In this document: positions 24,463-32,304 of the stretch, one piece after another
Position numbering within the stretch: position 1 is the first letter of the stretch
Layout: each line of letters begins with the position of its first letter
Source: Lutimonas vermicola
Lineage (GTDB): Bacteria; Bacteroidota; Bacteroidia; Flavobacteriales; Flavobacteriaceae
DNA: 64,000 bases
Direction of reading: 5' to 3'
NCBI RefSeq assembly: GCF_038433205.1
Contig: NZ_JBCDNA010000001.1
Coordinates: 1,302,001 to 1,366,000, forward strand
Notes under the pieces: generated by a model
The model's input: only the letters and a program-made list of their open reading frames with translations
Database searches by the model: none
Told to the model about the DNA's origin: nothing
Made by a program: the position numbers and the translations under genes

Positions 24463-26875
24463 CTTTTAATAATTGTTGTAGCGAGGCCATATCTGTTATA
24501 AGGACCTGTCGGGCCTTACTTCCTTCAAAAGGGCCAACAATATTGGCCGCTTCCAATTGGTCTATGATCCTTCCTGCTCTGTTATATCCTAATTTTAATT
24601 TTCTTTGCAATAATGAGGCTGACCCCTGCTGTGCTATCACGACAAGTTGAGCTGCCTCCTCAAATAATTTATCCCTGCTCTCGATATCTATGTCAAGACC
24701 CGTGCCAGTTTCTTCTCCCACATATTCAGGCAAATTAAAAGCAGTGGGATAGGCTCTTTGAGATCCAATAAAATCGGTGAGTTGCTCTACCTCCGGGGTA
24801 TCAATAAAGGCACATTGTAAACGCGTTAATTCATTACCCGTTGAAATCAGCATATCTCCCTTACCGATAAGCTGATCTGCACCCTGGGAATCAAGTATGG
24901 TTCTCGAATCAATTTTTGACGTCACCCTAAAAGCTACACGTACCGGAAAATTAGCCTTGATGATCCCGGTAATAACATTTACTGAAGGCCTTTGGGTGGC
25001 AACGATCAAATGAATTCCGATGGCCCGGGCAAGCTGGGCAAGTCTTGCAATTGGCGCCTCTATTTCTTTCCCTGCAGTCATGATCAAATCAGCAAATTCG
25101 TCAATGACCAGCACGATATAAGGTAAGAATTTATGACCATTTTCTGGATTGAGCTTACGGTCAATAAATTTCTTGTTATATTCCTTAATGTTCCTTACAT
25201 AAGCGTTTTTAAGGAGATCATAACGATTGTCCATTTCGATACAAAGTGAATTAAGCGTATTGATCACCATGGTTGTATCAGTGATAATGGCCTCTTCTGT
25301 ATCAGGTAATTTGGCCAGATAATGTCGTTCAATTTTATTAAATAAGGTCAATTCTACCTTTTTAGGGTCCACCAATACAAACTTTACTTCGGCCGGATGC
25401 TTTTTATATAATAAAGAGGCTAACACCGCGTTAAGGCCTACCGATTTCCCCTGACCTGTTGCCCCGGCCATCAATAAATGCGGCATTTTTGCAAGATCCA
25501 CAACAAAAGTTTCATTAGAAATGGTTTTTCCCAAAGCAATCGGCAGATCCATTGTTGTATTCTGAAACTTTTGCGATGACAAAACAGATTTCATTGAAAC
25601 AATCGAAGGTTTTTTATTGGGTACTTCAATTCCAATGGTTCCTCTTCCGGGAATCGGAGCGATGATTCTGATACCCAAAGCCGACAAGGATAAAGCAATG
25701 TCGTCTTCAAGGTTTTTGATCTTGGAAATCCTTACCCCGGCGTCGGGGACAATCTCATATAAAGTAACAGTAGGCCCAATTGTTGCCTTGATGCTGGCAA
25801 TACCGATCTTATAATTGTTCAGGGTTTCAACGATCCTGTTTTTGTTATTTTCTAATTCCTGTTTATTTATATGAATATTTTCATTCGAATAGTCCTTCAA
25901 TAAATTGAGCTCCGGAAACTTATATTTTGAAAGCTCGAGCTTAGGGTCAAATTCACCAAAGTCTTTGATCAAAGTATTGGCAAGGTTCTTAGCCGTATGT
26001 TCTTCAAGAACAGGCCCTTCAACAAGAATCTCTATATCCTCTTCTGAACCCGACTCAATGCTGCTGTCATCCACTTTTTGTGACGCTTCTTTTTCGTTAC
26101 CGGATACCTGGGTTTCCAAAATAACCGCTTCTTCTTCAACTTCATCGGGGCTGATTGTTTCAAAAGAATCCAACTCCAGGTCTATGTCGGCTTCAAGACT
26201 ATCATATGTAGTTTCTGCGATGAATCCTTCTTCGGTAACATCATCAGCAAGTAACACCTCTTTTTTTACTTTGGGTTTTGACTTTGGAATCAAGGATTTG
26301 ATCTTTGCAGGCGTCACTTTAAAATTAGTTATTAAAAAAACAAATAAAGAGATCAATAAAAATAGAAATACACCGATGGATCCTATATAAATTTGAAGAA
26401 ACTCATTGATTTCAAATCCAACCTTGCCACCTAGCAAGGGATACTCAGGTTTTAAATAAGCCAGGCCAAGAGACAACCATATCATGGCAATCATACTGTT
26501 GAACCAGGTTCCATACAACTGTTTGACTGAGATATGGAGGATAATATAAAGCCCTGTGAAGAATAAGAGAATAGGAAAGATAAAAGTCGCTATTCCAAAA
26601 CCGTCGTACACAAAGAAATCACTCAAATTTGCTCCTAATTTTCCAAGCAAATTATTTGCATTTACCGATCTATCTGAAAACCGATCCAGAATGCTCTGGT
26701 CAGCTTTCCAGTGCTGCAGAAATGAATAAAATGAAATCAGAAGAAAAATAGAAACGGAAAAGATCAGAACTCCAAAAACCAAATGGGTTTGCGGGCTTTT
26801 AAAAAAGCTTACAATCCTTAATGGTTTTTTTACTTTTTTCTTAGTTCTGGAAGTTGTTTTTTTCCCTTTAGGCAT
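24449..26875 (-). CDS. ftsK: DNA translocase FtsK
   Basis: An 808-residue protein for chromosome segregation at the division septum. Four to five transmembrane helices lie in the first ~190 residues, after a very basic N-terminus (MPKGKKTTSRTKKKVKKPLR). A short acidic linker (~195-290, many Glu/Asp) follows. The RecA-like motor has Walker A GATGQGKSVGLNAV near residue 470 and Walker B YIVLVIDEFADLI. The C-terminal winged-helix gamma domain (SASLLQRKLKLGYNRAGRI, GPFEGSKARQVL) reads KOPS-type sequences. The linker is much shorter than in E. coli FtsK. It is the first large gene of the envelope operon, 67 bp after dgkA. Confidence 0.95.
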   Translation of the reverse strand: MPKGKKTTSRTKKKVKKPLRIVSFFKSPQTHLVFGVLIFSVSIFLLISFYSFLQHWKADQSILDRFSDRSVNANNLLGKLGANLSDFFVYDGFGIATFIFPILLFFTGLYIILHISVKQLYGTWFNSMIAMIWLSLGLAYLKPEYPLLGGKVGFEINEFLQIYIGSIGVFLFLLISLFVFLITNFKVTPAKIKSLIPKSKPKVKKEVLLADDVTEEGFIAETTYDSLEADIDLELDSFETISPDEVEEEAVILETQVSGNEKEASQKVDDSSIESGSEEDIEILVEGPVLEEHTAKNLANTLIKDFGEFDPKLELSKYKFPELNLLKDYSNENIHINKQELENNKNRIVETLNNYKIGIASIKATIGPTVTLYEIVPDAGVRISKIKNLEDDIALSLSALGIRIIAPIPGRGTIGIEVPNKKPSIVSMKSVLSSQKFQNTTMDLPIALGKTISNETFVVDLAKMPHLLMAGATGQGKSVGLNAVLASLLYKKHPAEVKFVLVDPKKVELTLFNKIERHYLAKLPDTEEAIITDTTMVINTLNSLCIEMDNRYDLLKNAYVRNIKEYNKKFIDRKLNPENGHKFLPYIVLVIDEFADLIMTAGKEIEAPIARLAQLARAIGIHLIVATQRPSVNVITGIIKANFPVRVAFRVTSKIDSRTILDSQGADQLIGKGDMLISTGNELTRLQCAFIDTPEVEQLTDFIGSQRAYPTAFNLPEYVGEETGTGLDIDIESRDKLFEEAAQLVVIAQQGSASLLQRKLKLGYNRAGRIIDQLEAANIVGPFEGSKARQVLITDMASLQQLLKDEQS

Positions 26876-26942
26876 AAGTCACAAAAATACATAAATAATT
26901 TAGCTTACAAACCTACGTATTCAAATCGAAAATAAATGAAAT

Positions 26943-27314
26943 CTAAAGAATTTTAGGCAAGTAAATAATCAAACCAATAATAATTGCCGTGATGGCCGCA
27001 AAGGTAACAGCTCCGGCAGCTATATCTTTAATAAAACCAATCTTTTTATTGTAGTCTATATGTATAAAATCGCAAAGTTTCTCAATACAAGTATTCAAAG
27101 ATTCCGCTACCAGAATCAATCCAATAGCGAAAACCTGAAATATCCATTCTATTGTTGAAATATCAAACCACCACCCCAAAAAGGTAACCATTACGGCGAT
27201 TGCTAATTGCACCATAATACTGTGTTCGGTACTGATCAAAAACCAAACGCCCTTTATAGCGAATTTCAAGCTTTTAATCCTCCCTTTGATAAAACCATTT
27301 TCCTGATGATTCAT
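26943..27314 (-). CDS. dgkA: Diacylglycerol kinase family protein (small, integral membrane)
   Basis: A 123-residue membrane protein with three hydrophobic helices (about 40-58, 60-78 and 95-120). The DgkA/UDPK signature is spread over EHSIMVQLAIAV, LVAESLNTCIEKLCD (catalytic Glu/Asn) and KDIAAGAVTFAA. It phosphorylates diacylglycerol or undecaprenol in the inner membrane; which lipid cannot be told. It is part of the minus-strand series tpx-dgkA-ftsK with short gaps (42 and 67 bp). Confidence 0.9.
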   Translation of the reverse strand: MNHQENGFIKGRIKSLKFAIKGVWFLISTEHSIMVQLAIAVMVTFLGWWFDISTIEWIFQVFAIGLILVAESLNTCIEKLCDFIHIDYNKKIGFIKDIAAGAVTFAAITAIIIGLIIYLPKIL

Positions 27315-27356
27315 GGATGCCCTTTACACGTAACATGTTGAAACGTGTGTATAAGT

Positions 27357-27857
27357 TTATTTCAAAGCTTCTAAAGCAGCTTCGTAGTTTGGTTCCTGAA
27401 CGATTTCCGGCACCTGTTCTGTATAGGTCACTATCCCATTTTCATCAAGCACAACAACAGCTCTGGACAGTAATCCTTTCATAGGTCCTGTCTTGATGGT
27501 ACATCCGTATTTACGCCCAAATTTTCCAGAAACAAAGTCAGATAGCGTGATCGCATTGTCTATACCCTCGGCAGCACAAAAGCGCGAATGAGCAAAAGGC
27601 AGGTCTTTCGATACGTTTAAGACTACCGTATTGTCATTATTAGCGACCTTTTCATTAAACTTTCTCAATGATGCGGCACAAATACCGGTATCTATACTTG
27701 GGAAAATATTGATCAATACTTTTTTTCCTTTAAAATCTTTCAATTTGGCCTTGGAAAGATCAGTTTTAACCAATTTGAATTTAGGAGCCTTTTTACCAAC
27801 TTTTGGTAACTTTCCACTTGTTTTTATCTCGGTTCCTTTAAGCGCTATTTTTGTCAT
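27357..27857 (-). CDS. tpx: Thiol peroxidase
   Basis: A 166-residue atypical 2-Cys peroxiredoxin that reduces lipid and hydrogen peroxides with electrons from thioredoxin. The peroxidatic cysteine sits in FPSIDTGICAASLRKFN, and the resolving cysteine in DLPFAHSRFCAAEGI. The Tpx N-terminus (VTKIALKGTEIKTSGKLPKVG-like) and the KTGPMKGLLSRAVVVLDENG segment complete the match. The terminator at 27901-27928 separates it from the redox genes upstream. Length is normal. Confidence 0.96.
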   Translation of the reverse strand: MTKIALKGTEIKTSGKLPKVGKKAPKFKLVKTDLSKAKLKDFKGKKVLINIFPSIDTGICAASLRKFNEKVANNDNTVVLNVSKDLPFAHSRFCAAEGIDNAITLSDFVSGKFGRKYGCTIKTGPMKGLLSRAVVVLDENGIVTYTEQVPEIVQEPNYEAALEALK

Positions 27858-27900
27858 AATTTTATTATTTTAAATTCTAAACCAAAGTTACGTAAAATAA

Positions 27901-27928
27901 AAAACTCCCTAAACAATTAGGGAGTTTT
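27901..27928 (-). terminator. Strong terminator after the peroxiredoxin operon
   Basis: A perfect 12-pair stem AAAACTCCCTAA / TTAGGGAGTTTT (27901-27912 and 27917-27928) with a four-base loop, flanked by T runs on the minus strand. It ends transcription coming from 29225-27955 before tpx. Confidence 0.85.
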
Positions 27929-27954
27929 TGTAAAAAATTAACCTAATAATCATA

Positions 27955-28212
27955 TCACTGATCAATAGAACCCATGACTCTTTTCATAAATCCGTTCAGC
28001 GCCTCCTTTTGAGGAGTTCCCTTTTTCACTTCTGAATGAACCTCTAAGGCTCCATACATGTTTGAAATCAACTCCCCGATCACATCTAATTCCTCATCTT
28101 TTAGAGAACTCACCTCTGTAAGATCTTCCAAAACTTCTAAAGCCTCTACCAAATAATCTTCATCATTATTTTCAATAAAGGTATTCAGGTGTTTGATAAC
28201 GGGTAATTTCAT
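27955..28212 (-). CDS. Small conserved acidic protein (DUF6952-like)
   Basis: An 85-residue, strongly acidic, all-helical protein (MKLPVIKHLNTFIENNDEDYL at the start, GFMKRVMGSIDQ at the end) with no cysteines or membrane segment. It follows the thioredoxin gene by 24 bp in the peroxiredoxin operon. I recall the DUF6952 family as the usual neighbour of thioredoxin and peroxiredoxin in flavobacteria, which fits, but the family number is from memory. A role in peroxide defence is inferred only from the operon. Confidence 0.75.
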   Translation of the reverse strand: MKLPVIKHLNTFIENNDEDYLVEALEVLEDLTEVSSLKDEELDVIGELISNMYGALEVHSEVKKGTPQKEALNGFMKRVMGSIDQ

Positions 28213-28236
28213 AATGGTTTATTTAGGTTTAATCGA

Positions 28237-28545
28237 TTAAACAATTTCATCTACAAGATCCTTAAGCACGTCAAACTTATTTGTTTGGGTTTGATTAACC
28301 TTACTGCCATTGACAAAAGTTGCAAACGTAGGCAAATTGTCGACTTCAGCCAGTTTTCTCGACTCAGGAAACTTTTCAGCATCGACTAAAACAAATTCCA
28401 TTTTTTCATTTTCGCCGGCAAGCTTTTTAAATTTTGGTTTCATGATCCGGCAATTACCACACCAGGTAGCCATATATTGCACTACTACTTTTGGGTTGCT
28501 TTTTACAAGCTCAGACAAACTGTCGTTATTTAATTCTGTTAGCAT
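28237..28545 (-). CDS. Thioredoxin family protein
   Basis: A 102-residue cytoplasmic thioredoxin-fold protein. The active site is ATWCGNCRIMKPKF, with CGNC in place of the canonical CGPC. The cis-proline segment LAEVDNLPTFATFVNG is present. It lies between the peroxiredoxin and the small acidic protein in one operon and is the obvious electron donor for the peroxiredoxin. The altered dipeptide (GN) suggests a shifted redox potential compared with general thioredoxin. There is no signal peptide. Confidence 0.9.
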   Translation of the reverse strand: MLTELNNDSLSELVKSNPKVVVQYMATWCGNCRIMKPKFKKLAGENEKMEFVLVDAEKFPESRKLAEVDNLPTFATFVNGSKVNQTQTNKFDVLKDLVDEIV

Positions 28546-28586
28546 AATTTAATACTTGTAACGGCCTTACGACCAGTTTAATTCAA

Positions 28587-29225
28587 TTAATGTGTACTTA
28601 AGTAAGATGCAACGCCATCTCTATCGGCCTTCATAGCGTCTTTTCCTTCTTCCCAATTTGCAGGACAAACTTCTCCTTTTTCCTGAACATGTGTATAGGC
28701 ATCAATCAACCTCAAGTACTCAGCTACATTTCTTCCTAATGGCATGTCATTAACACTTTCATGAAAGATCTTTCCTTCCTCATCAATCAAATATGTGGCT
28801 CTGTAAGTCACATAAGAGCCTTCTATCATCACATTTCCGGTTTCTTCATCAAAACTTTCTGAAACAACATCCAAAATTCCTAATTGAGAAGAAAGATTGC
28901 GGTTTGTGTCGGCCAATAATGGAAAAGTCACTCCTTCTATACCTCCATTATCTTTAGACGTATTCAACCATGCAAAATGAACTTCGGCTGTATCTACTGA
29001 CGCTCCTATTACAACTGTGTTTCTCTTTTCGAATTCGCCCAAGGCATCCTGAAAAGCCCTGATCTCTGTTGGGCAAACAAACGTAAAATCTTTTGGGTAC
29101 CAAAAAAGCAACACTTTTTTACCGTTATTCACTGCTTCCTCATATACATTGATTTTGAATGTATCTCCCATCTCATTCATCGCATCTACATTAAAATTTG
29201 GAAATTTTTTTCCTACTAAAGCCAT
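28587..29225 (-). CDS. Peroxiredoxin (AhpC/TSA family, typical 2-Cys)
   Basis: A 212-residue peroxidase. The peroxidatic cysteine lies in KDFTFVCPTEIRAFQDAL, the resolving cysteine near the C-terminus in KGEVCPANWEEGKDAM, and the catalytic Arg in TYRATYLIDEEGKI. It removes H2O2 and organic peroxides. No ahpF gene follows; instead a thioredoxin-like gene comes next, 41 bp away, which suggests a thioredoxin-driven system. It is the first gene of a three-gene operon with a good promoter box upstream and a strong terminator behind. Confidence 0.94.
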   Translation of the reverse strand: MALVGKKFPNFNVDAMNEMGDTFKINVYEEAVNNGKKVLLFWYPKDFTFVCPTEIRAFQDALGEFEKRNTVVIGASVDTAEVHFAWLNTSKDNGGIEGVTFPLLADTNRNLSSQLGILDVVSESFDEETGNVMIEGSYVTYRATYLIDEEGKIFHESVNDMPLGRNVAEYLRLIDAYTHVQEKGEVCPANWEEGKDAMKADRDGVASYLSTH

Positions 29226-29271
29226 AATTTATTTATTTTCTGATTATTAATTTTATTGTTTTTAGGTGTTG

Positions 29272-29279
29272 CAAAAGTA
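29272..29279 (-). promoter_or_regulatory. -7 promoter box of the peroxiredoxin operon
   Basis: Read on the minus strand, TACTTTTG matches TAnnTTTG, about 47 bases before the start codon. A weak TGTG stands at the -33 distance. The remaining space up to 29495 shows no clear further signal. Confidence 0.5.
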
Positions 29280-29495
29280 CACCAATACTGCACTTTCACA
29301 GCAGGTCTTTCATCTCAATTTTTTATATCCGCATAGATTTTATTTATCGCATAAAATTCACTGTCCGGTATGGTATAAAACCCTTTAATTTAAACTTCAA
29401 AGGGATCATTGACATATGGTGTTTTTGAAGCTAATTATTTGTGTTTTCAGAATTTTTATAGTAACTTTTAAGTTTCCAAATTATGATATAATCCT

Positions 29496-31358
29496 ATGGA
29501 TGAAGCCTTTATACATAAAGTAAGGTCTGCTCTTTTCGATCATATGGAAGACGAGAGTTTTGGAGTTGCGGAACTTTCCAGGAAAATTGGTCTCAGTAAA
29601 TCTCAAACCTTAAGGAAAATTAAACGCGCCACAGGAAAGACGGCGAGTGAATTTATTCGAGAAACAAGGCTTCAGGAAGCTGCTGAATTGCTCAAAAACC
29701 AAAATTTTACGGCCGCCGAAATTGCCTATCGGGTCGGTTTTGGAAGTCCCTCCTATTTCAACAAGTGCTTTCACGACCGCTACGGAATGACACCCGGTGA
29801 ATTTAAACTTCAAGCCAAGGTGATTGAATCGGCTGATACACCTTTTATACCCTATACCCAAAAATCACATGGCAAGACCGCATTGATCGTGTCAGCTCTA
29901 ATTATTTTGTTCACGGCTCTATTTCTTCATGATAACTTTTTTAACAAGGAGCTGATAAAAACCGAACAAAGAGACTATTCCATAGCTGTTCTGCCTTTTC
30001 TTGACCTAGCCGAGAATGATAATTCAGATTACCTGGCTGACGGGATTACGGAGGCCATAACGCTGGAGCTTGCAAAAAACAGAACGATACGGGTTATTTC
30101 AAGGGGATCTGCCATGAAATTCAAAGGTGCCAAGAAATCATATGGTGAAATAGCACGTGAACTAGATGTAAATCTGCTTCTGGAAGGTTCGGTACTCATC
30201 GACAATGACAGCTTGAGTGTCATAGCACAACTCATAGAGCCTTTCCCCAGGGAAAAACACTTATGGGCAGGGAATTACAATCTAAAATTTGAAAATATCC
30301 TCACCATTGTCAGCGGTATTTCTTCTTCCATATCCAAAGAGATCAACCTGGCTGTGCTTCCGAAAGATCAAAGGGCAGAGAACTACCCTGTAAATCCTGT
30401 GGCTTATGACCTATACATGAGAGGACGACACCTCTACAACCATCAAACACCTTCATCAGTTCAGAACGCCGTATCCTATCTCAACCGTTCCATAGCCGTT
30501 GACTCTAATTTTGCTCCGGCCTTTGCCTCATTGGCGGAATCTTACATCCTGCTCCATAAATTCTTTCAAAATGAAGAAGAAAAGAATCGCTTTGAAACGC
30601 TTGGTAGATTAGCTATTGACAAAGCCCTGCAAAAAGGACCCTACCTTGCCGAGGCTTATATTACCAAAGGGAACATTCTCGGGAAATTTGACTGGGATTG
30701 GGAAGGAATGAGGCAAATGACCGAAAAAGGTTTGGAACTGGATCCCAATAATTCATACGCACATACGCAGTTATCGAAATACTTTCTCTACAAAAATAAC
30801 ATGCCCAGATCAATCCAGGAGGCGCTTATAGCCGAAAAGCTGGACCCCCTGAATCCACGTGCCGGGCGAATAGTTGCTGAGCAATATTTCTATGATCGTC
30901 AGTTCGAGAAATCGCTGGAACAGTTTAAAAAGGTGCTGGAACTTCACCCGGAAGACACTTTTACCTATAACGGTTTAGGCATCGTTCAATGGGTTTTGGG
31001 AGAAAAGGAAAACGCAAGGATGACATTCCTGAAATTCCAGCAACTGATGAACAACCATAGCATGGAAGAAAAATTTGAATCTTCATCCTTTGACGAGGCG
31101 ATAGAGTACTGGTTGTCAAGGGCCAAAAAAAAGGAGCCCCTATATTGCTCAAACCCTTCACAGGTTGCCATGGTCTCTGCATTTATGAATCAGGATGCAG
31201 AGGCCCTGATCTACCTGGAGGTAGCCTATGCGCAGCATGACGGGGACCTGCCCTCTATGCTTCTTCGTCCCATGTTCGAACCACTTTATCAAGAGCCAAG
31301 ATTTTTAGATCTTGTGACAAAAACAGGTGTGGCATTGAATGTACCCATAATGCAATAA
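29496..31358 (+). CDS. Membrane-anchored AraC-type regulator with TolB/FlgO-like and TPR domains
   Basis: A 620-residue one-component regulator. Residues 1-105 form an AraC-type double helix-turn-helix (FGVAELSRKIGLSKSQTLRKI; FTAAEIAYRVGFGSPSYFNKCFHD, ending MTPGEFK). A single transmembrane helix follows at ~127-147 (TALIVSALIILFTALFL). A periplasmic domain with SIAVLPFLDLAEND...YLADGITEAI and VNLLLEGSVLIDND (about 160-285) is the pattern seen in TolB-/FlgO-like domains of membrane regulators. Tetratricopeptide repeats fill ~290-580 (for example AYTHTQ-like LDPNNSYAHTQLSKYFLYKN). DNA binding in the cytoplasm is thus coupled to a sensor outside. The lipoprotein gene 127 bp downstream is a candidate target. 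Confidence 0.87.
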   Translation: MDEAFIHKVRSALFDHMEDESFGVAELSRKIGLSKSQTLRKIKRATGKTASEFIRETRLQEAAELLKNQNFTAAEIAYRVGFGSPSYFNKCFHDRYGMTPGEFKLQAKVIESADTPFIPYTQKSHGKTALIVSALIILFTALFLHDNFFNKELIKTEQRDYSIAVLPFLDLAENDNSDYLADGITEAITLELAKNRTIRVISRGSAMKFKGAKKSYGEIARELDVNLLLEGSVLIDNDSLSVIAQLIEPFPREKHLWAGNYNLKFENILTIVSGISSSISKEINLAVLPKDQRAENYPVNPVAYDLYMRGRHLYNHQTPSSVQNAVSYLNRSIAVDSNFAPAFASLAESYILLHKFFQNEEEKNRFETLGRLAIDKALQKGPYLAEAYITKGNILGKFDWDWEGMRQMTEKGLELDPNNSYAHTQLSKYFLYKNNMPRSIQEALIAEKLDPLNPRAGRIVAEQYFYDRQFEKSLEQFKKVLELHPEDTFTYNGLGIVQWVLGEKENARMTFLKFQQLMNNHSMEEKFESSSFDEAIEYWLSRAKKKEPLYCSNPSQVAMVSAFMNQDAEALIYLEVAYAQHDGDLPSMLLRPMFEPLYQEPRFLDLVTKTGVALNVPIMQ

Positions 31359-31485
31359 ATTGACAGGAATCAATGCTGTAAAATTGAAAGCCATGCTTTA
31401 AAATTACAAGTTTTGAGTTATGAATGGTACGTCGTGCGTTCTGCAGCATCCGATCTTTGAAGTAATAATTTTAAAATATTTTATT

Positions 31486-32172
31486 ATGAAAAAACTACTT
31501 CTTTTTACAATGACTTTATCCTTTACGCTCTTGGTTTGCAGCTCATGCGATAGAGATGCAATTGATGAATCAATAGAGTTCAACAATTCTTTTGAGACAC
31601 AAAAAGTCAACAATCCGAAATATACCGGATTTAATGAATTCGGTTACAACTGGCAAGCGCATCATTTTAACGGGACACTCATTAACGCAGTTTTTGGAGA
31701 TTTTATTGACGAAAACGGAAACCCCGCAATGGGTATGGATCCATATACAGGACATGATGAAGCTTATTTAGCCGCATATCCCTTTTTAAGTGATCCGAGC
31801 AATGCAATCTTCTGGAGTTTCAGAAATATCAATCTGGTCATGCATTGGAACAAAGCACTTATTTCAGACCGGGGTGTTTATCCAGATAGCTGGTTTGACA
31901 GCAACGGCTGGATTACTTTTCACTACAGCGGGACTGTTGAAAATAAAAATTGGTCACAATTTCAAAAACTTGTGGCCGCAAGATCTTCTGATGAACTCAG
32001 AGGCTATACTTGGTTCGACCAAGATGGTAACGAACTGGGGTATGCTTCCGATTGGCCTGATCTAATAATCGTTCAGATCAGATCCACCGGAGAGCCTCCA
32101 TTTCCATTCCTGCCAGGATCCTATAATAGCCCTGTTTCACCAGGTTTAGGAAAATATAAAATTCATAATTAA
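31486..32172 (+). CDS. Predicted lipoprotein, unknown function
   Basis: A 228-residue protein starting at ATG 31486, with an N-terminus MKKLLLFTMTLSFTLLVCSSC that is a type II signal peptide ending in a lipobox cysteine at residue 21. The upstream 22 codons open in frame (ORF from 31420) are not part of the protein. The mature part is rich in Trp, Tyr, Asn and Gly (KYTGFNEFGYNWQAHHFNGT; WITFHYSGTVENKNW; GYTWFDQDGNELGYASDWPD), typical of a surface or periplasmic beta-rich domain. It has no cysteines beyond the anchor. I do not recognise the family. It lies directly behind the membrane-bound regulator and ends before a strong terminator. Confidence 0.8.
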   Translation: MKKLLLFTMTLSFTLLVCSSCDRDAIDESIEFNNSFETQKVNNPKYTGFNEFGYNWQAHHFNGTLINAVFGDFIDENGNPAMGMDPYTGHDEAYLAAYPFLSDPSNAIFWSFRNINLVMHWNKALISDRGVYPDSWFDSNGWITFHYSGTVENKNWSQFQKLVAARSSDELRGYTWFDQDGNELGYASDWPDLIIVQIRSTGEPPFPFLPGSYNSPVSPGLGKYKIHN

Positions 32173-32246
32173 TAAGCATGAACCCATTAACTTTTGGTCA
32201 ATGACCTGTCTTATCATCAAAAATCAGGCAGATATCCCCTCAACAG

Positions 32247-32280
32247 AAGAGCCTGGTACTTTGTGAAGTACCAGGCTCTT
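32247..32280. terminator. Bidirectional terminator between the lipoprotein gene and lpdA
   Basis: A perfect 15-pair stem AAGAGCCTGGTACTT / AAGTACCAGGCTCTT (32247-32261 and 32266-32280) with loop TGTG lies between two converging genes. It is the strongest hairpin in the window. Confidence 0.88.
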
Positions 32281-32304
32281 ATTTTATGCTGAAAATTGAA
32301 TCAG

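Noticed and set aside
25905..26390. 161-codon plus-strand ORF rich in serine
   Set aside because: Antisense shadow of the acidic linker of ftsK; Ser-rich frames are the usual mirror of Glu/Asp/Leu codons.
26889..26904. Similarity to the small-RNA core (GTAAGCTAAA on the minus strand) before ftsK
   Set aside because: Only ten bases match, without the rest of the core or a hairpin; this is expected by chance in AT-rich DNA.
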